A DNA stretch of 64,000 nt from Hydrangea macrophylla (lineage: Eukaryota > Streptophyta > Magnoliopsida > Cornales > Hydrangeaceae), in NCBI GenBank assembly GCA_033977485.1, contig CM066994.1, positions 116,398,458-116,462,457 of the forward strand. Reading direction: 5' to 3'. Made by a program: the position numbers and the translations under genes. Under the pieces are notes generated by a model, which did no database searches, was not told the DNA's origin, and saw only the letters and a list, made by a program, of their open reading frames with translations. This document shows positions 1 to 10,619 of this stretch, one piece after another (within the stretch, counting starts at the first letter, position 1; each line of letters opens with the position of its first letter).

Positions 1-241
1 TAAAAATAAATCTACCTCATGGCTTACACTTAACCTTCTAGAATTTTTTATTTTATTTTAAATTATTAAATCTACCTCACGGCACACACTAAGCCGCCTA
101 TTAGCACACGGTCTAGTGTGTGCCGTGTGGCTTTTCTGCGGCTCTCTCAATGTCGCGTGGTTATCTACACCACTACAAACGCCCAACCTCTGTACAGTAA
201 ACTTAAGCCACTTTCCCCCTTAAGTTTAATATACCCACTGC
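1..241. other. AT-rich non-coding flank with a hairpin
   Basis: No coding potential was seen. A 14-bp perfect inverted repeat (arms 78-91 and 114-127, cacggcacacacta against its complement, 22-bp loop) could fold into a hairpin. The stretch ends where copia reverse-transcriptase coding sequence begins abruptly. Confidence 0.5.
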
Positions 242-1125
242 AGATGCTCTTATTATGGGTACTTGTTTAGATGTTGTGATTGAAACTAAAAAGTTTCTTT
301 CTTCTAGTTTTGATATGAAAGATATGGGTGAGGCAGATTTTATACTTGGCATTAAAATCAGAAAATCAATAGAGGGATTATGCTCTCACAAGAGCATTAT
401 GTGGAGAAAATTTTAAAGAAATTTAACCATTTTGATTGTAAATCTGTTTCTACTCCATATGATGCTAATTCTAAATTAAAGAAGAATAAAGAAGCTAGTG
501 TTTCACAGAACAAGTACGCACAAGTCATTGGTAGTTTAATGTACTTAATGAATTGTACTCGTCCTGACATTGCATATTCTGTTAGTAGGTTAAGTTGCTA
601 TACTCAAAGTCCAAATAGAGAGCATTGGACAGCTTTAAACAGAATACTTAAATATTTGAAAGGAACAAATAATTATGGATTAATATATTTTGGTTTGCTT
701 GCAGTTTTAGAAGGATATCGCGATGCTAACTGGATTTCAAATTCAAATGAGACAAAATCAACTAGTGGGTTTATCTTTATACTTAGTGGAGGTGCAGTTT
801 CTTGGAAGTCATCCAAGCAAACTTGCACAGCTAAGTCAACGATGGAGTCGGAGTTTGTGACCTTATTCCAAATAGGAACATCTGCTAAGAAGTTTCTTAA
901 CCACTGTGATAGTCAGGCCGCTATTGGTCGAGTTATGAATAAGTCCTATAATGGCAAGAGTAGGCATATACGCCTAAGACACAATATTGTGAGGTAGCTG
1001 CTTGATGATAGAGTTATATCTCTTAATTTAGTAAGGTCAGAAGTAAATTTGGCTGCCCCTTTAACAAAAATACTAGGGGGAAAACTAGTGTATGAAACAT
1101 CGAGGGGAATAGGGCTTATGACTAT
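242..1125 (+). pseudogene. Ty1/copia pol fragment (end of RT and RNase H), degenerate
   Basis: The sequence begins just after where the YVDD box of a copia reverse transcriptase would lie (reading DALIMGT...) and continues through [19 protein letters not shown]. After a frameshift near 380 it goes on as [11 protein letters not shown], the [21 protein letters not shown] block, the RNase H core ([33 protein letters not shown]), and [26 protein letters not shown] at 997 interrupts the frame before the LAAPLTK-like end. RNase H degrades the RNA strand of the RNA:DNA hybrid during reverse transcription. All domains upstream of the YVDD region are missing, so this is a 5'-truncated, frameshifted remnant. 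The polypurine tract and LTR downstream are probably its own. Confidence 0.85.
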
Positions 1126-1697
1126 AACAAAAATCAACAATAATAGTAACCCAACCTATGTAATTGGAGAACCCAAGAAATAGGTTCATATGGGTACTAA
1201 CAAGTCATTGGTTGATTTGAGATGCACTATAATTTAATTATCTTTTATCCATTCATATGGTGTATAGTGCAATTGCAATGTGTAAGGTTGAGTTAAACTC
1301 TTAATGAATTTCATAGTCCATATTATTTGGATGGTCTGTTTAATTGCAATACATACTTGATGGATTCACCTATATAAGTGTAAAAGTGGGTCACTTTTTA
1401 TGAAAACTTAGGCAAGTTTTCTAGAGCACTTATGAAAAACCAGGACAGGCGCAGGGCCTAGAGGCACCACACCGATTAGAGTTGCTCAGATTCTGAGAGA
1501 TCAATGTGGGTGTAAGATGATTGATTTACGATAAAGGGATTATGGTTCACAAAAATGTCATTTCACCAAATTCTTGTAATATCACTTCTTATATTCCTAG
1601 GGACTTGCTCATAGCCCTAAAGGCATTAGTTCTGATGCATTGAGGTCTCATGCTCCATTCATTATTATTTGTTTGAATTTTTGAAATAGAGGGGGAT
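1126..1697 (+). other. Copia 3' untranslated region ending in a polypurine tract
   Basis: About 570 bp of non-coding sequence joins the pol remnant to the LTR. It ends in an A/G-rich tract at about 1686-1697 (ends agggggat) directly before the TGTTGG LTR start, the usual plus-strand primer arrangement. No gene was seen. Confidence 0.6.
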
Positions 1698-2560
1698 TGT
1701 TGGATTAGTTTGTTGGGTTTTATATATTTGTGGGTTATTTATTTGTTTGGGTTATAACATTTGTTAAAACCAAGCAAGTGGGCCATGGGCCTCTTTTATT
1801 TCAAAAACCCAAACCCAAGCTAAAGTTTGATTTTGACAACTGTCCCACATTGAAATTTTGCAAGAGTTTTCTACTCCTTTTATATACTTTCCTTCCATAA
1901 GCTAGTAAGCTTGTATTGGGGAAATGCTCTCTCACGTATGCACAGGGGGGTTGCAAATCTTGGATTCAAACCATCCGATTTGGCTTGAAAATCATGACTT
2001 GCGCGTGCACTGCGGATACGAATGCTACTCGAATTGTACACTCGCACATAGGGGTGGGGTGGTACTGTCACGTTTTTGCACTGATATTAAATTTTTTGGA
2101 CTGTTGGAGTATTCTGCACATGCTAAAATCTATATGACTTGTTGGAGTATTCTGCACATGCTGTTTTTAATCCAAATATGACTGTTGGAGTCATCATTTA
2201 TTTTCTGTGTTAAATAATATGTTGGAGAGTCATTAGAATCTTAATCTGTTTACTATATATATGATCCCACTCATCCAGTTTTTTACAAAACAAAAAAACA
2301 TAATCTTCCTCCTATCATTTTTCTATTATCCTTTTCTTTCTTCACTGTTTTTTCTGGAGCAATTTTTGAGTACTCAATTTACTCTTCCAATTCAAGTGCA
2401 TATTTGGAAGAGTTGGTTGCTGAATCCTGGAGAACATAGCGTTGTGACCTTGTACATCGAGTCACTGACTTTGAGGGGCAGAATTGTTCTTAAGGACAAT
2501 GCAATACATTGCACGCCTCAACAAAAAAATCATAGTTTCATCCTTCAATTTTCAACATAA
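1698..2560 (+). repeat. Probable 3' LTR of the copia fragment
   Basis: It begins TGTTGGATTAG right after the polypurine tract and contains a TATA-like box (tatatac, about 1880). Possible ends are caaca at 2523 or 2560, which mirror the TGTTG start; the true end and any TSD cannot be fixed because the 5' LTR is absent. Short reading frames here (for example 1916-2137) look fortuitous. Confidence 0.5.
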
Positions 2561-2599
2561 TATATATAGATGTATATAAAAATATATTAATAATATATA

Positions 2600-2790
2600 A
2601 ACTAAAAAAAAAATCGGTTTGGTTCGGTTCGGTTTGGGACAGTGCAACTGAAAACCGAACTGAAAAAAAAAAATATAGTTCGGTTTGAAATTGAATTGAA
2701 ATTTTTAACTGAATTAACTGAACTGAAATGAAAATTTTAGTTCGATTTGGTTCGAATTTCGGTTAACTGAACTATTTGTCCACCTCTACT
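2600..2790. repeat. Low-complexity ggttcggtt-type repeat, possibly a hAT end
   Basis: Imperfect iterations of gaaccgaac / ggttcggtt and aactgaa occur here, ending in gtccacctctac. In reverse complement that end reads GTAGAGGTGGAC, like the termini of some plant hAT elements. No second terminus or TSD was found, so this is only a tentative fragment. Confidence 0.3.
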
Positions 2791-2868
2791 TTATAATGTT
2801 TGGAAAAGGCTAATAACTAGTCATGTAATTTGTTATATTCAAGTATCTAATAAATTTCTGTTTGGATA

Positions 2869-3112
2869 TGTAGAAATCATTGAGATGAATCACAGAATTT
2901 TCATTAAACCAGAATATGAATACAGTAAGATGATATATACAGATAGGAGAAAGAGAGAGAGAGAGAGATTCTGTTTTTAAGAAAACAGAATGTAAAACAA
3001 ACTTAACTAACTCTCTAAAACAGATTTGTAACTAAACAGTTGAGCTAATACAAAGTACACTTATTATAGAAAGAAAGTACAACACAGTGATGCTTTATAC
3101 AAGGTCTTAACA
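2869..3112 (-). repeat. 3' LTR of the complete copia element
   Basis: 244 bp, matching 7588-7831 with no difference seen. It contains a (GA)n run near 2950. In element orientation it starts TGTTAAGACC and ends GATTTCTACA. Confidence 0.95.
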
Positions 3113-3122
3113 TCCCCCGTCA
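3113..3122 (-). promoter_or_regulatory. Polypurine tract of the complete copia element
   Basis: In element orientation TGACGGGGGA lies directly before the 3' LTR. It overlaps the gag-pol stop codon (TGA at 3120-3122), so coding sequence and the plus-strand primer share bases. Confidence 0.8.
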
Positions 3123-6100
3123 AGTTGATGTAGGGTGTGAAGTAGCAGCAACTTGAAATGGCATGAGTTTATCCTTGAGATACTTGAACCTGGCAGCTGA
3201 GAGAGGCTTAGTAAAGAGATCTGCAAGTTGATCAACAGATGAGATATGTGCTACTTGAAGTTGTTTGTTGCAAATCTTCTCTCTTATGAAGTGATAATCA
3301 ACCTCAATATGTTTTGATCGTGCATGAAAGACTGGGTTAGCAGCCAAGGAAAGGGCACTAATATTGTCACACCATAAAAGAGGAGGTTGAGATAGTTGAA
3401 TATGTAAGTCAGAAAGCACTTGTTGAATCCAGACAACCTCAGCTGCTGTGGCAGAGAATGCTTTGTACTCTGCTTCAGTGCTGGACTTTGCTACTGTGGG
3501 TTGTTTCTTAGCAGACCAAGAAATGAGATTATTCCCCAAATAAACACAATGTCCCGTAGTAGACTTTCTGTCAAGAGAGTCACCAGCCCAGTCAGAGTCT
3601 GAATATGCAGTAAGCTGAAGAGGGCTATGCTGGAAAAGAAGACCATGAGAAGCTGATCCTTTTACAAATTTAAGAAGTCTCTTGAGAGCTTGGAAGTGTG
3701 AGAGCATAGGACTTTGCATGTGCTGACAGACTTTATTTACTGCAAATGAAAGGTCTGGTCTGGTAATAGTAAGATACTGTAGAGACCCAACCAGACTTCT
3801 GTATAGTAAAGGATCAGAGAAGGGACTGTCATCAGTAGTAATGGGTGATTTAGTGGGCATGGGAGAAACTGTAGGTTTGCAGTCAACCATGGAAGCCTTG
3901 ATCAAAATTTCAGATGCATACTTTGTTTGGGAAAGAAAGAGACCTTGAGGTGTATGGTGGACTTCAATACCTAAAAAATAATTGATGGGTCCAAGATCTT
4001 TCATAGAAAACACTGAGCTCATTGTTTTGATAAATGTTGAGATAGCAGAGGGATTGCTACCAGTGATAAGAATATCATCAACATAAACAAGGATGATTAG
4101 AATCTGAGTAGCAGAATGTTGAACAAAGAGAGAGTTGTCAGCCTGACTATGAACAAACTTTTGATCAAGGAGAAACTTTGATAGAGTAGAAAACCAGGCT
4201 CTAGGAGCCTGTTTCAAGCCATAAAGGGCTTTATTTAGTTTGCAAACATGTAGAGGAACAGTGGGATCAGTAAATCCCTGAGGTTGACTCATGTAAACTT
4301 CCTCCTCTAGAACACCATGCAGGAAGGCATTAGATACATCAAGTTGTCTAATAGGCCAGTTGAAATGTAAAGCAAGGGAGAGTACTATTCTAATTGTTGG
4401 TTGCTTCACAACTGGACTAAAAGTTTCAAAATAGTCCAATCCTTCAGTTTGATGGAAGCCTTTAGCTACAAGTCTGGCTTTATGTCTGGCAATGGTACCA
4501 TCTGCATGTTTCTTCACTTTAAAAACCCATTTGCAGCCTATTACAGGTTTGTTTGGTGGTAAGGAGACCAAAGTCCATGTTTGTTGAGCTAGTAGAGCAT
4601 TATATTCTTCAGACATTGCTTGTCTCCATGTAGGAGATTTGTAAGCAATCTGGAAATTGGATGGTTCAACAGAGGGAAGAGAGCTATCTGTAGCTATATT
4701 AGCAGTGGGACTGAATGGGACTTTTGGTTTGGAGATTCCCTGTTTGGATCTGGTCATCATAGAGTGAGTATTTTCTGAAGTATGAGGAGTAGATGGAAGT
4801 AAAGAGGATGAAGAATGAGAAATGTGGGGAGAAGAGTTAGAAAATAATGGATCAACATTTGAAACAGAAGAAGAAGATGAGGCTGAGGGAGACAATTGAT
4901 TAAGGACCAAATTATCAGTGAACAACTGATATGTGGAGGAAGGTGGGATTGTGGAGGAAGGATTAGAAGGAAAAGAACTAATAAGAAAGGGAAATTCAGT
5001 TTCCACAAAGTGAACATGTCTAGATATAAAGACTTGACCTGTTTGAACATCAAGGCATCTGTAACCCTTAGTATCAGAAGAATATCCCAGAAAGGCACAA
5101 CATCTGGATTTAGAATCCAGCTTGGAAGTTCGATATGGTATTAACCATGGAAAACATGTGCAACCAAAAACTCTAAAAGAAGTGAAATCAGGAGGTAAGT
5201 GAAACAAGAGTTCATATGGAGTTTTAAAGTTCAAACCAGGAGAGGGAAGCCTGTTTATAAGAAATGTAGCAGTAAGGATAGCATCAACCCAATACTTGCA
5301 AGGCATAGAAGAGTGATTAAGCATAGCCAAGGTGGTTTCCACTAGGTGCCTGTGTTTCCTTTCACTGACTCCATTTTGTTCTGGGGTATGGGGACAGGTC
5401 CTTTGATGAATTATGCCATGTGCATTAAGAAACTCAGTCATTGCATTATTAACAAATTCACCTCCATTGTCAGATCTAAGGATTTTAATTGTGGTAGTGA
5501 ATTGATTTTCAACTAAGGTTTTGAACTGAACAAAAGTTTTGAAGACTTCAGACTTATGGTGAAGTGGGTACAACCAAGTAAACTTGGAAAAATCATCAAT
5601 GAATATGATGTAAAATCTATATCCTGAAACAGAAAGAGTTTGGGAAGGTCCCCAGACATCAGTATGGACAAGCTGTAAAGGGGAAGTAGAAGTGGTGGAA
5701 GATGAGGAAAATGGAAGTTTGTGACTCTTAGATTTGAGACAAGGATGACAAGGTTTAAGAGAGGAGATAGAAAAGGGAACCTGATAGTTGGAAGAAAGAA
5801 TGTTCATGATTTTTGAAGATGGGTGTCCCAATCTAAGATGCCATTGCTGAGTTGGAATAGAGACAAGAGCAGTGGTGGTAGGAGAGGATTGAGAAGAAGA
5901 TGAAGGGATAGAAGAGGGAAAAGGATAAAGACCCTGTTTGGATGGTCCTTGAATGAGAATTTGATTAGTGGACTTGTCCTGAACAGTGAATCCATCAGAA
6001 TCAAATATGATTCTGCAGTTGTTGTCTCTTGCAAGCTGATAGACAGACAGTAGATTGTGGCTAATATCTGGAACATGAAGAATTTGAGAAAGTGATAGAG

Positions 6101-7502
6101 AGCCAGTAGGAGTGGGGAGAATTCCATCACCAGTGTTGTGGATAGAGACAGTTTGTCCATTCCCAACTGAGACTGAAGAAGGACCATTGTAAGGAGTCTG
6201 CAAGTTCAAGATACCAGAATTTTTAGTAAGGTGACTTGTAGCTCCAGTATCTAGATACCATTGAACTGAGTTAGAGGGTTTAAGTGAATGTGTGGCCAGA
6301 AAAGCTTGATGTTGAACAGAACAAGTGTCAGGATAAGAAGGGTGTGGAGATGCAGAATGATCTATGTACCAGTTCTCCTGGGAAGAAGACGAAGTTGTGG
6401 AGATTGAGGGGTAAGAGAGTTGAGTGGAGGGAAGAGAATTGGAATTTTGGGGAAAGGGAAGAGGATTGAAACAAGGTGTAGGAAGAATGGGGTAGGACTG
6501 ATGTTCCTCTTTTGGAATATGGAAATTGGGAAGTGCAAGATTGGCTTGAGGTAAAATTTGAGGTGGGTTTGGCTGATAAGAGTGATTAAAACGATGATAA
6601 CATTCAGAGGCACTATGATTACTTTTTCCACAAATTTGGCAAACTACCTTCTGAGAATTGTTATGTCTACTATAGCCATTGTTTCTTCCTCCTCTAAAAC
6701 CACCTCTACTTCTCCCTCCTCGAGGAACAAACTGATGATTGTTATGACCCCCAGATCTTGAAAACTGATTACCACTGTGATTATTGAATGGTTTGAAAGA
6801 ATTGTTGTTAATTGACATAGCAGAAAAAGCAGTATTAATCTGATTTGGTTGTTTCAACTCTCGATTCAGATGAGACTCCTCAGATCTAAGCATAGCATGT
6901 AATTGACCTAGAGATAATGACTGAGTGTTTGTTCTTAGAGAGGTCTTTACAGTTGAATATTCACTCGAGAGACCATTAATGGTGTAAAGAATCAGATCCT
7001 CATTACTCACAGGTGACCCAGCAGCAGCTAATCTGTCTGCACAATTCTTGATGAAGTCAAGATAAGAATCCATAGTTCCTTCCTTAGAAGCATTCAACAA
7101 TTTGAGTTTGATTTCATGAATGTGTGATCGTAAATGTGAAGCATATCGATTTTCTAAATGATTCCAGATTTCGTGTGCATGTTCAAAACCAATGATTTGT
7201 GGTAGAATGGATGAAGAAATAGTCGCATTCAAACAGCTAACCAATTGTCGATCTATACTCAACCATTCATTCAAAGAGGGATTAGGAACAATCTGACCTG
7301 ACTCATCTGAAATCTCTGCAACAGGTTTGGGAATTGTTCCTTCAACAAAATCGAGCAATTGATTTGCTCTTAGGGCATTGCGCATCTGCATTTTCCATAT
7401 CATGAAGTTGTCTTGATCCAATTTTAGATTGACCAAGGAATTGAGATTCGAGACGAAGAAAAGTAAATTTGATGGTAGATTTAGAGTATTGAGTATCGCC
7501 AT
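3120..7502 (-). CDS. Copia gag-pol polyprotein, intact, 1460 aa
   Basis: A single open frame encodes the whole polyprotein, of typical copia length. An N-terminal Gag (UBN2 type, roughly residues 20-220) precedes an RG-rich stretch and a CCHC zinc knuckle (C288..C301, CQICGKSNHSASEC). The protease has DTG at 418-420. Integrase has the HHCC zinc site (H555 to C588) and DD35E residues at about D615, D678 and E714. RT has YVDD at 1140-1143, and RNase H has D1302/D1304 and E1343/E1345 followed by LADLFTKPL. The product is processed into capsid, protease, integrase and RT-RNase H inside virus-like particles. The start ATG (7500-7502) is the first in frame and lies about 85 bp from the LTR. Ser/Pro-rich linkers (about 520-545 and 840-915) flank integrase. 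No broken domain was seen. Confidence 0.95.
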   Translation of the reverse strand: MAILNTLNLPSNLLFFVSNLNSLVNLKLDQDNFMIWKMQMRNALRANQLLDFVEGTIPKPVAEISDESGQIVPNPSLNEWLSIDRQLVSCLNATISSSILPQIIGFEHAHEIWNHLENRYASHLRSHIHEIKLKLLNASKEGTMDSYLDFIKNCADRLAAAGSPVSNEDLILYTINGLSSEYSTVKTSLRTNTQSLSLGQLHAMLRSEESHLNRELKQPNQINTAFSAMSINNNSFKPFNNHSGNQFSRSGGHNNHQFVPRGGRSRGGFRGGRNNGYSRHNNSQKVVCQICGKSNHSASECYHRFNHSYQPNPPQILPQANLALPNFHIPKEEHQSYPILPTPCFNPLPFPQNSNSLPSTQLSYPSISTTSSSSQENWYIDHSASPHPSYPDTCSVQHQAFLATHSLKPSNSVQWYLDTGATSHLTKNSGILNLQTPYNGPSSVSVGNGQTVSIHNTGDGILPTPTGSLSLSQILHVPDISHNLLSVYQLARDNNCRIIFDSDGFTVQDKSTNQILIQGPSKQGLYPFPSSIPSSSSQSSPTTTALVSIPTQQWHLRLGHPSSKIMNILSSNYQVPFSISSLKPCHPCLKSKSHKLPFSSSSTTSTSPLQLVHTDVWGPSQTLSVSGYRFYIIFIDDFSKFTWLYPLHHKSEVFKTFVQFKTLVENQFTTTIKILRSDNGGEFVNNAMTEFLNAHGIIHQRTCPHTPEQNGVSERKHRHLVETTLAMLNHSSMPCKYWVDAILTATFLINRLPSPGLNFKTPYELLFHLPPDFTSFRVFGCTCFPWLIPYRTSKLDSKSRCCAFLGYSSDTKGYRCLDVQTGQVFISRHVHFVETEFPFLISSFPSNPSSTIPPSSTYQLFTDNLVLNQLSPSASSSSSVSNVDPLFSNSSPHISHSSSSLLPSTPHTSENTHSMMTRSKQGISKPKVPFSPTANIATDSSLPSVEPSNFQIAYKSPTWRQAMSEEYNALLAQQTWTLVSLPPNKPVIGCKWVFKVKKHADGTIARHKARLVAKGFHQTEGLDYFETFSPVVKQPTIRIVLSLALHFNWPIRQLDVSNAFLHGVLEEEVYMSQPQGFTDPTVPLHVCKLNKALYGLKQAPRAWFSTLSKFLLDQKFVHSQADNSLFVQHSATQILIILVYVDDILITGSNPSAISTFIKTMSSVFSMKDLGPINYFLGIEVHHTPQGLFLSQTKYASEILIKASMVDCKPTVSPMPTKSPITTDDSPFSDPLLYRSLVGSLQYLTITRPDLSFAVNKVCQHMQSPMLSHFQALKRLLKFVKGSASHGLLFQHSPLQLTAYSDSDWAGDSLDRKSTTGHCVYLGNNLISWSAKKQPTVAKSSTEAEYKAFSATAAEVVWIQQVLSDLHIQLSQPPLLWCDNISALSLAANPVFHARSKHIEVDYHFIREKICNKQLQVAHISSVDQLADLFTKPLSAARFKYLKDKLMPFQVAATSHPTST

Positions 7503-7575
7503 GGCAGATCAAGAGAGGAAGAAAAAAAAAAATCAAAGAAGGGGAAGAAAAGATTTTCAGGTGATAGGACCTTTA

Positions 7576-7587
7576 GCTCTGATACCA
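7576..7587 (-). promoter_or_regulatory. Primer-binding site for initiator tRNA-Met
   Basis: In element orientation TGGTATCAGAGC follows the 5' LTR immediately. This is the classic complement to the 3' end of plant initiator tRNA-Met used by copia elements. Confidence 0.92.
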
Positions 7588-7831
7588 TGTAGAAATCATT
7601 GAGATGAATCACAGAATTTTCATTAAACCAGAATATGAATACAGTAAGATGATATATACAGATAGGAGAAAGAGAGAGAGAGAGAGATTCTGTTTTTAAG
7701 AAAACAGAATGTAAAACAAACTTAACTAACTCTCTAAAACAGATTTGTAACTAAACAGTTGAGCTAATACAAAGTACACTTATTATAGAAAGAAAGTACA
7801 ACACAGTGATGCTTTATACAAGGTCTTAACA
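7588..7831 (-). repeat. 5' LTR of the complete copia element
   Basis: 244 bp, TG..CA, reads identical to 2869-3112. It is followed by the second copy of the ggata target duplication at 7832-7836. Confidence 0.95.
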
Positions 7832-7836
7832 GGATA

Positions 7837-9592
7837 TAGGAGTTTTGTACACTTTTTAATTACTAATAATACTTATATTTCATCAAAACTTATTATAAAA
7901 TGAGAGTGTATCAAATATTAGTCTTGTTTTATTCGTTCCTAAACAAACATTTGGTTAATCAAGGAGAGAAGGGGAAAAAAAAAAAAGGAATGTTGTGTTT
8001 TACTCTTTTAAAATTTAATTTTTAAACTCTTACATTTTTGTAAGTTTAAAGCACAAAAAAAATTTATTTTCTTTAGATGTTTAGAAAAATAATGAATATA
8101 CATAAAATTGTACAAAAACTTCTGAAAATGATATCACAATACTTTCCTAAATTAAACAAATTGTCAATATTTTATTAAATATTTAAAATTACTGAAGCTA
8201 GTTAAAGGAGGTTATTTAGATTTTAATTGTACTTCAGTATTATTCTTAGGAATTTCTTTTTATTGTTTCATTAGATATAGCTAATTAAAGGAGATTATAT
8301 GGACGGAAAAAAAACTAATGCACAGTTAATTAGGCTTTTTAAAGGCAAAGAGTGTGCATAGTCAACACCTGCTTCCAGACAAAAAGTGAGAAGTGGGTTT
8401 GTGATGTGCTTCAAATATTCCAGAAATGATGAGAAAAGGGTCCCCCCAAAAACAATCTTTTTGTGAGAAAAAAAAAAGTTATCTTATTTCCAACTGTCTC
8501 ACAAACTTTTTTATTTTATTTTATTGTATTTAGAATCTTAGATAAGATTTATATCAAATATGCCCTTTATTTGTACACAAAACTTCAAGACAAAGATGCT
8601 GTTTTTCCACATGTTTTGTGACACAATGTCTTAGTAATTTTAATTTTTGCCTAGTGGTCACTAGAGAATGTTTTGCACCTACATAAATATTGTACTAAAA
8701 CCATGCATGATCTCATCAATACTACTAAGAATATTATGAGGTGTTTATTGGAAATTTAATACATGTTAGTGTAGATGCTTATCCAAGTTCACATGTTGAG
8801 GTCATGTTCAACAAATGCTTCCATGCTTAGATATGGCAACGTCACGTTTAGCAATGAAGTTTGAATATTAGATTTGGTGAGAGTGTAAAGAAAAAGAACA
8901 GAAATTATAGTGGAAAATCTTTGACTTTGTTTGATTAATAACAAAATAACAAGGCAAGTAAGAAATAAAAGAATAATTAAGTTGAGAAATATATAAATAT
9001 TTTAAATGTTGTGAGTTATTTTTTTTCTTTTGTCTTGAATTACAATTATACTTTACAAATTTGTAATTTAAATGTTATTTAAGTATGAGAAAAAAAATAC
9101 GAAAAAACTAATTTTTTTTTATTCTCTTTTCTCTTTCCTCAATAAATTTATGAACTGACCAAAATTGAAGTACGACTTAAAGACAATTATTTATTGGAAT
9201 AATGATTTGGAACACAAATATCTCTCTGAAGTTTAGATTCTAAATTATGCGCAAGGGAGCCAATCTACCACCAATTCTCATGAAATTTGAAGAGATCCCA
9301 TTAATACAGGAGACCAACTGCAACTCACTGATATAGGTCAGATGTGTTACTTGACATTCTATGAGCCTGTTTGGATAAGACAATCACCAGTTCTGTTAGA
9401 AAAAGAACTGAATCTAAACAATTCGGTGTTTGTGCAACCATTTTTTAGTTACATAAAAATTCGTGTCTGGTTTAAAAATACTCCAATCTAAAAATGAAAA
9501 AAGTAAGACTTTGTCTAACCTCATTATGTTTTAAGTATTCCCAGCAAACCCTTCTCATGGAATCTTTGTTGCTCACTCTAAATTGTTGTAGG
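7837..9592. other. AT-rich non-coding DNA
   Basis: No reading frame, RNA gene or recognisable repeat could be supported. The stretch is AT-rich with poly-A and poly-T runs and may be old intergenic sequence around the copia insertion. Confidence 0.5.
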
Positions 9593-9601
9593 GTTATATA
9601 A

Positions 9602-9999
9602 GGGTAAACTACATTTTACACCCCTATAATTTACGTATGATGCCACTTTGGTCCTTATAATTTCAATTTAATCACTTTAGTCCTTACAGTTTGAGTTTCG
9701 ATTCAATGTAGTCCACTCATTAAATTTCCTATACAATTTTTTTTTACTGAAATGTGTCATATGATGCATACATGAGATATCATTAGGGGCATAGTCTTAA
9801 ATTTACTTAGAAAAATTACACAATACATACCTATATTAAACCTAAATCTGTCAAAAATTGTAAGAAAATTTGATGAATGGACTATAATACTATATTGAAC
9901 CTAAAACGAAACTGTAAGGACTAAAACGACAAAATTAAAATTACATGAACCAAAATAAAATCACACCCAAACTATAAGGGTGTGAAATGTAATTTACCC
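9602..9999. mobile_element. Mutator-like MITE with long terminal inverted repeats
   Basis: A 398-bp non-coding element whose ends are inverted repeats of about 115-120 bp with scattered mismatches (GGGTAAACTACA at the left, GGGTAAATTACA in reverse complement at the right). It is flanked by a 9-bp direct repeat with one mismatch, gttatataa (9593-9601) and gttgtataa (10000-10008). Long TIRs with 9-bp TSDs are typical of MULE-derived non-autonomous elements. No transposase is encoded. Confidence 0.8.
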
Positions 10000-10008
10000 G
10001 TTGTATAA

Positions 10009-10320
10009 TTAAAGGTGTCTTTGGGTCCTCTCCACTTTATATGCTTTCATATTTTCTTTTTGCTGTGAAAGTGCATGTTTGTGCATGCAAATATGCATGA
10101 AGGGTTTTCATGGAGACAGATTTTCCATTGGAAATGATTTCCTTTGAATTGAAAGGTTGAAAGCAAATCCTTTAGATTGTAGGAGGGAAAGGAATGGGTA
10201 AGGTAGAGAATGTACATTTGTAAAATAAGTTGATATTCTTTTTTATTATATGGTAATGATGAGTGAATCCACCCACAACAAGAAGTGAACATCACTTACC
10301 TTTTACTTTCTATCTATCAG
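10009..10320. other. Non-coding interval
   Basis: AT-rich sequence between two small DNA transposons. The 82-codon minus frame at 10047-10295 has no recognisable domain and is probably fortuitous. Confidence 0.4.

Positions 10321-10355
<35 letters not shown>
10321..10355. repeat. (ATA)n microsatellite
   Basis: About 11 to 12 uninterrupted ATA triplets. Confidence 0.95.
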
Positions 10356-10356
<1 letters not shown>

Positions 10357-10393
10357 CAATCTTTGGTTCTGACTTCTGAGGTTCTGCCGCTTA

Positions 10394-10616
10394 TGCCCCG
10401 TTTGGGATTCCCTTAACCGTATGAGAAACTTAATATGCGGTTAGTGATCGTTTTTGGGAAACTTCTTAGAGAGTCAATTGCAGGATTGGCTCTCCAACTG
10501 TGATTCCCTTAATCGCTTTGGAACTGAATCTTGGTGTGTGATTGAAAGGATTTTCAATAACGAAAACAAATTTTCCTTAAAATATGTGATTTCCACTGCA
10601 GATCCCAAACGGGCCA
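10394..10616. mobile_element. Tourist-like (PIF/Harbinger) MITE
   Basis: A 223-bp non-coding element with 15-bp terminal inverted repeats differing at one base (TGCCCCGTTTGGGAT against TGGCCCGTTTGGGAT) and a TTA target duplication (10391-10393 and 10617-10619). TTA duplications and G/C-rich GTTTGG termini are typical of Tourist MITEs. The short plus frame inside it (from 10454) is not credible as a gene. Confidence 0.75.
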
Positions 10617-10619
10617 TTA

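Larger units (their letters stand above)
2869..7831 (-). mobile_element. Complete young Ty1/copia LTR retrotransposon
   Basis: A 4963-bp element with 244-bp LTRs at both ends, TG..CA termini and a 5-bp target duplication ggata (2864-2868 and 7832-7836). Read base by base, the two LTRs appear identical, and the gag-pol frame has no stop. The minus-strand primer site complements the 3' end of initiator tRNA-Met, and a polypurine tract abuts the other LTR. All parts needed for autonomous transposition seem present. Identical LTRs imply a recent insertion; I could not test whether it is expressed. Confidence 0.95.

Noticed and set aside
2261..2560. 99-codon plus frame
   Set aside because: Phe/Leu-rich sequence inside the probable copia LTR; no family.
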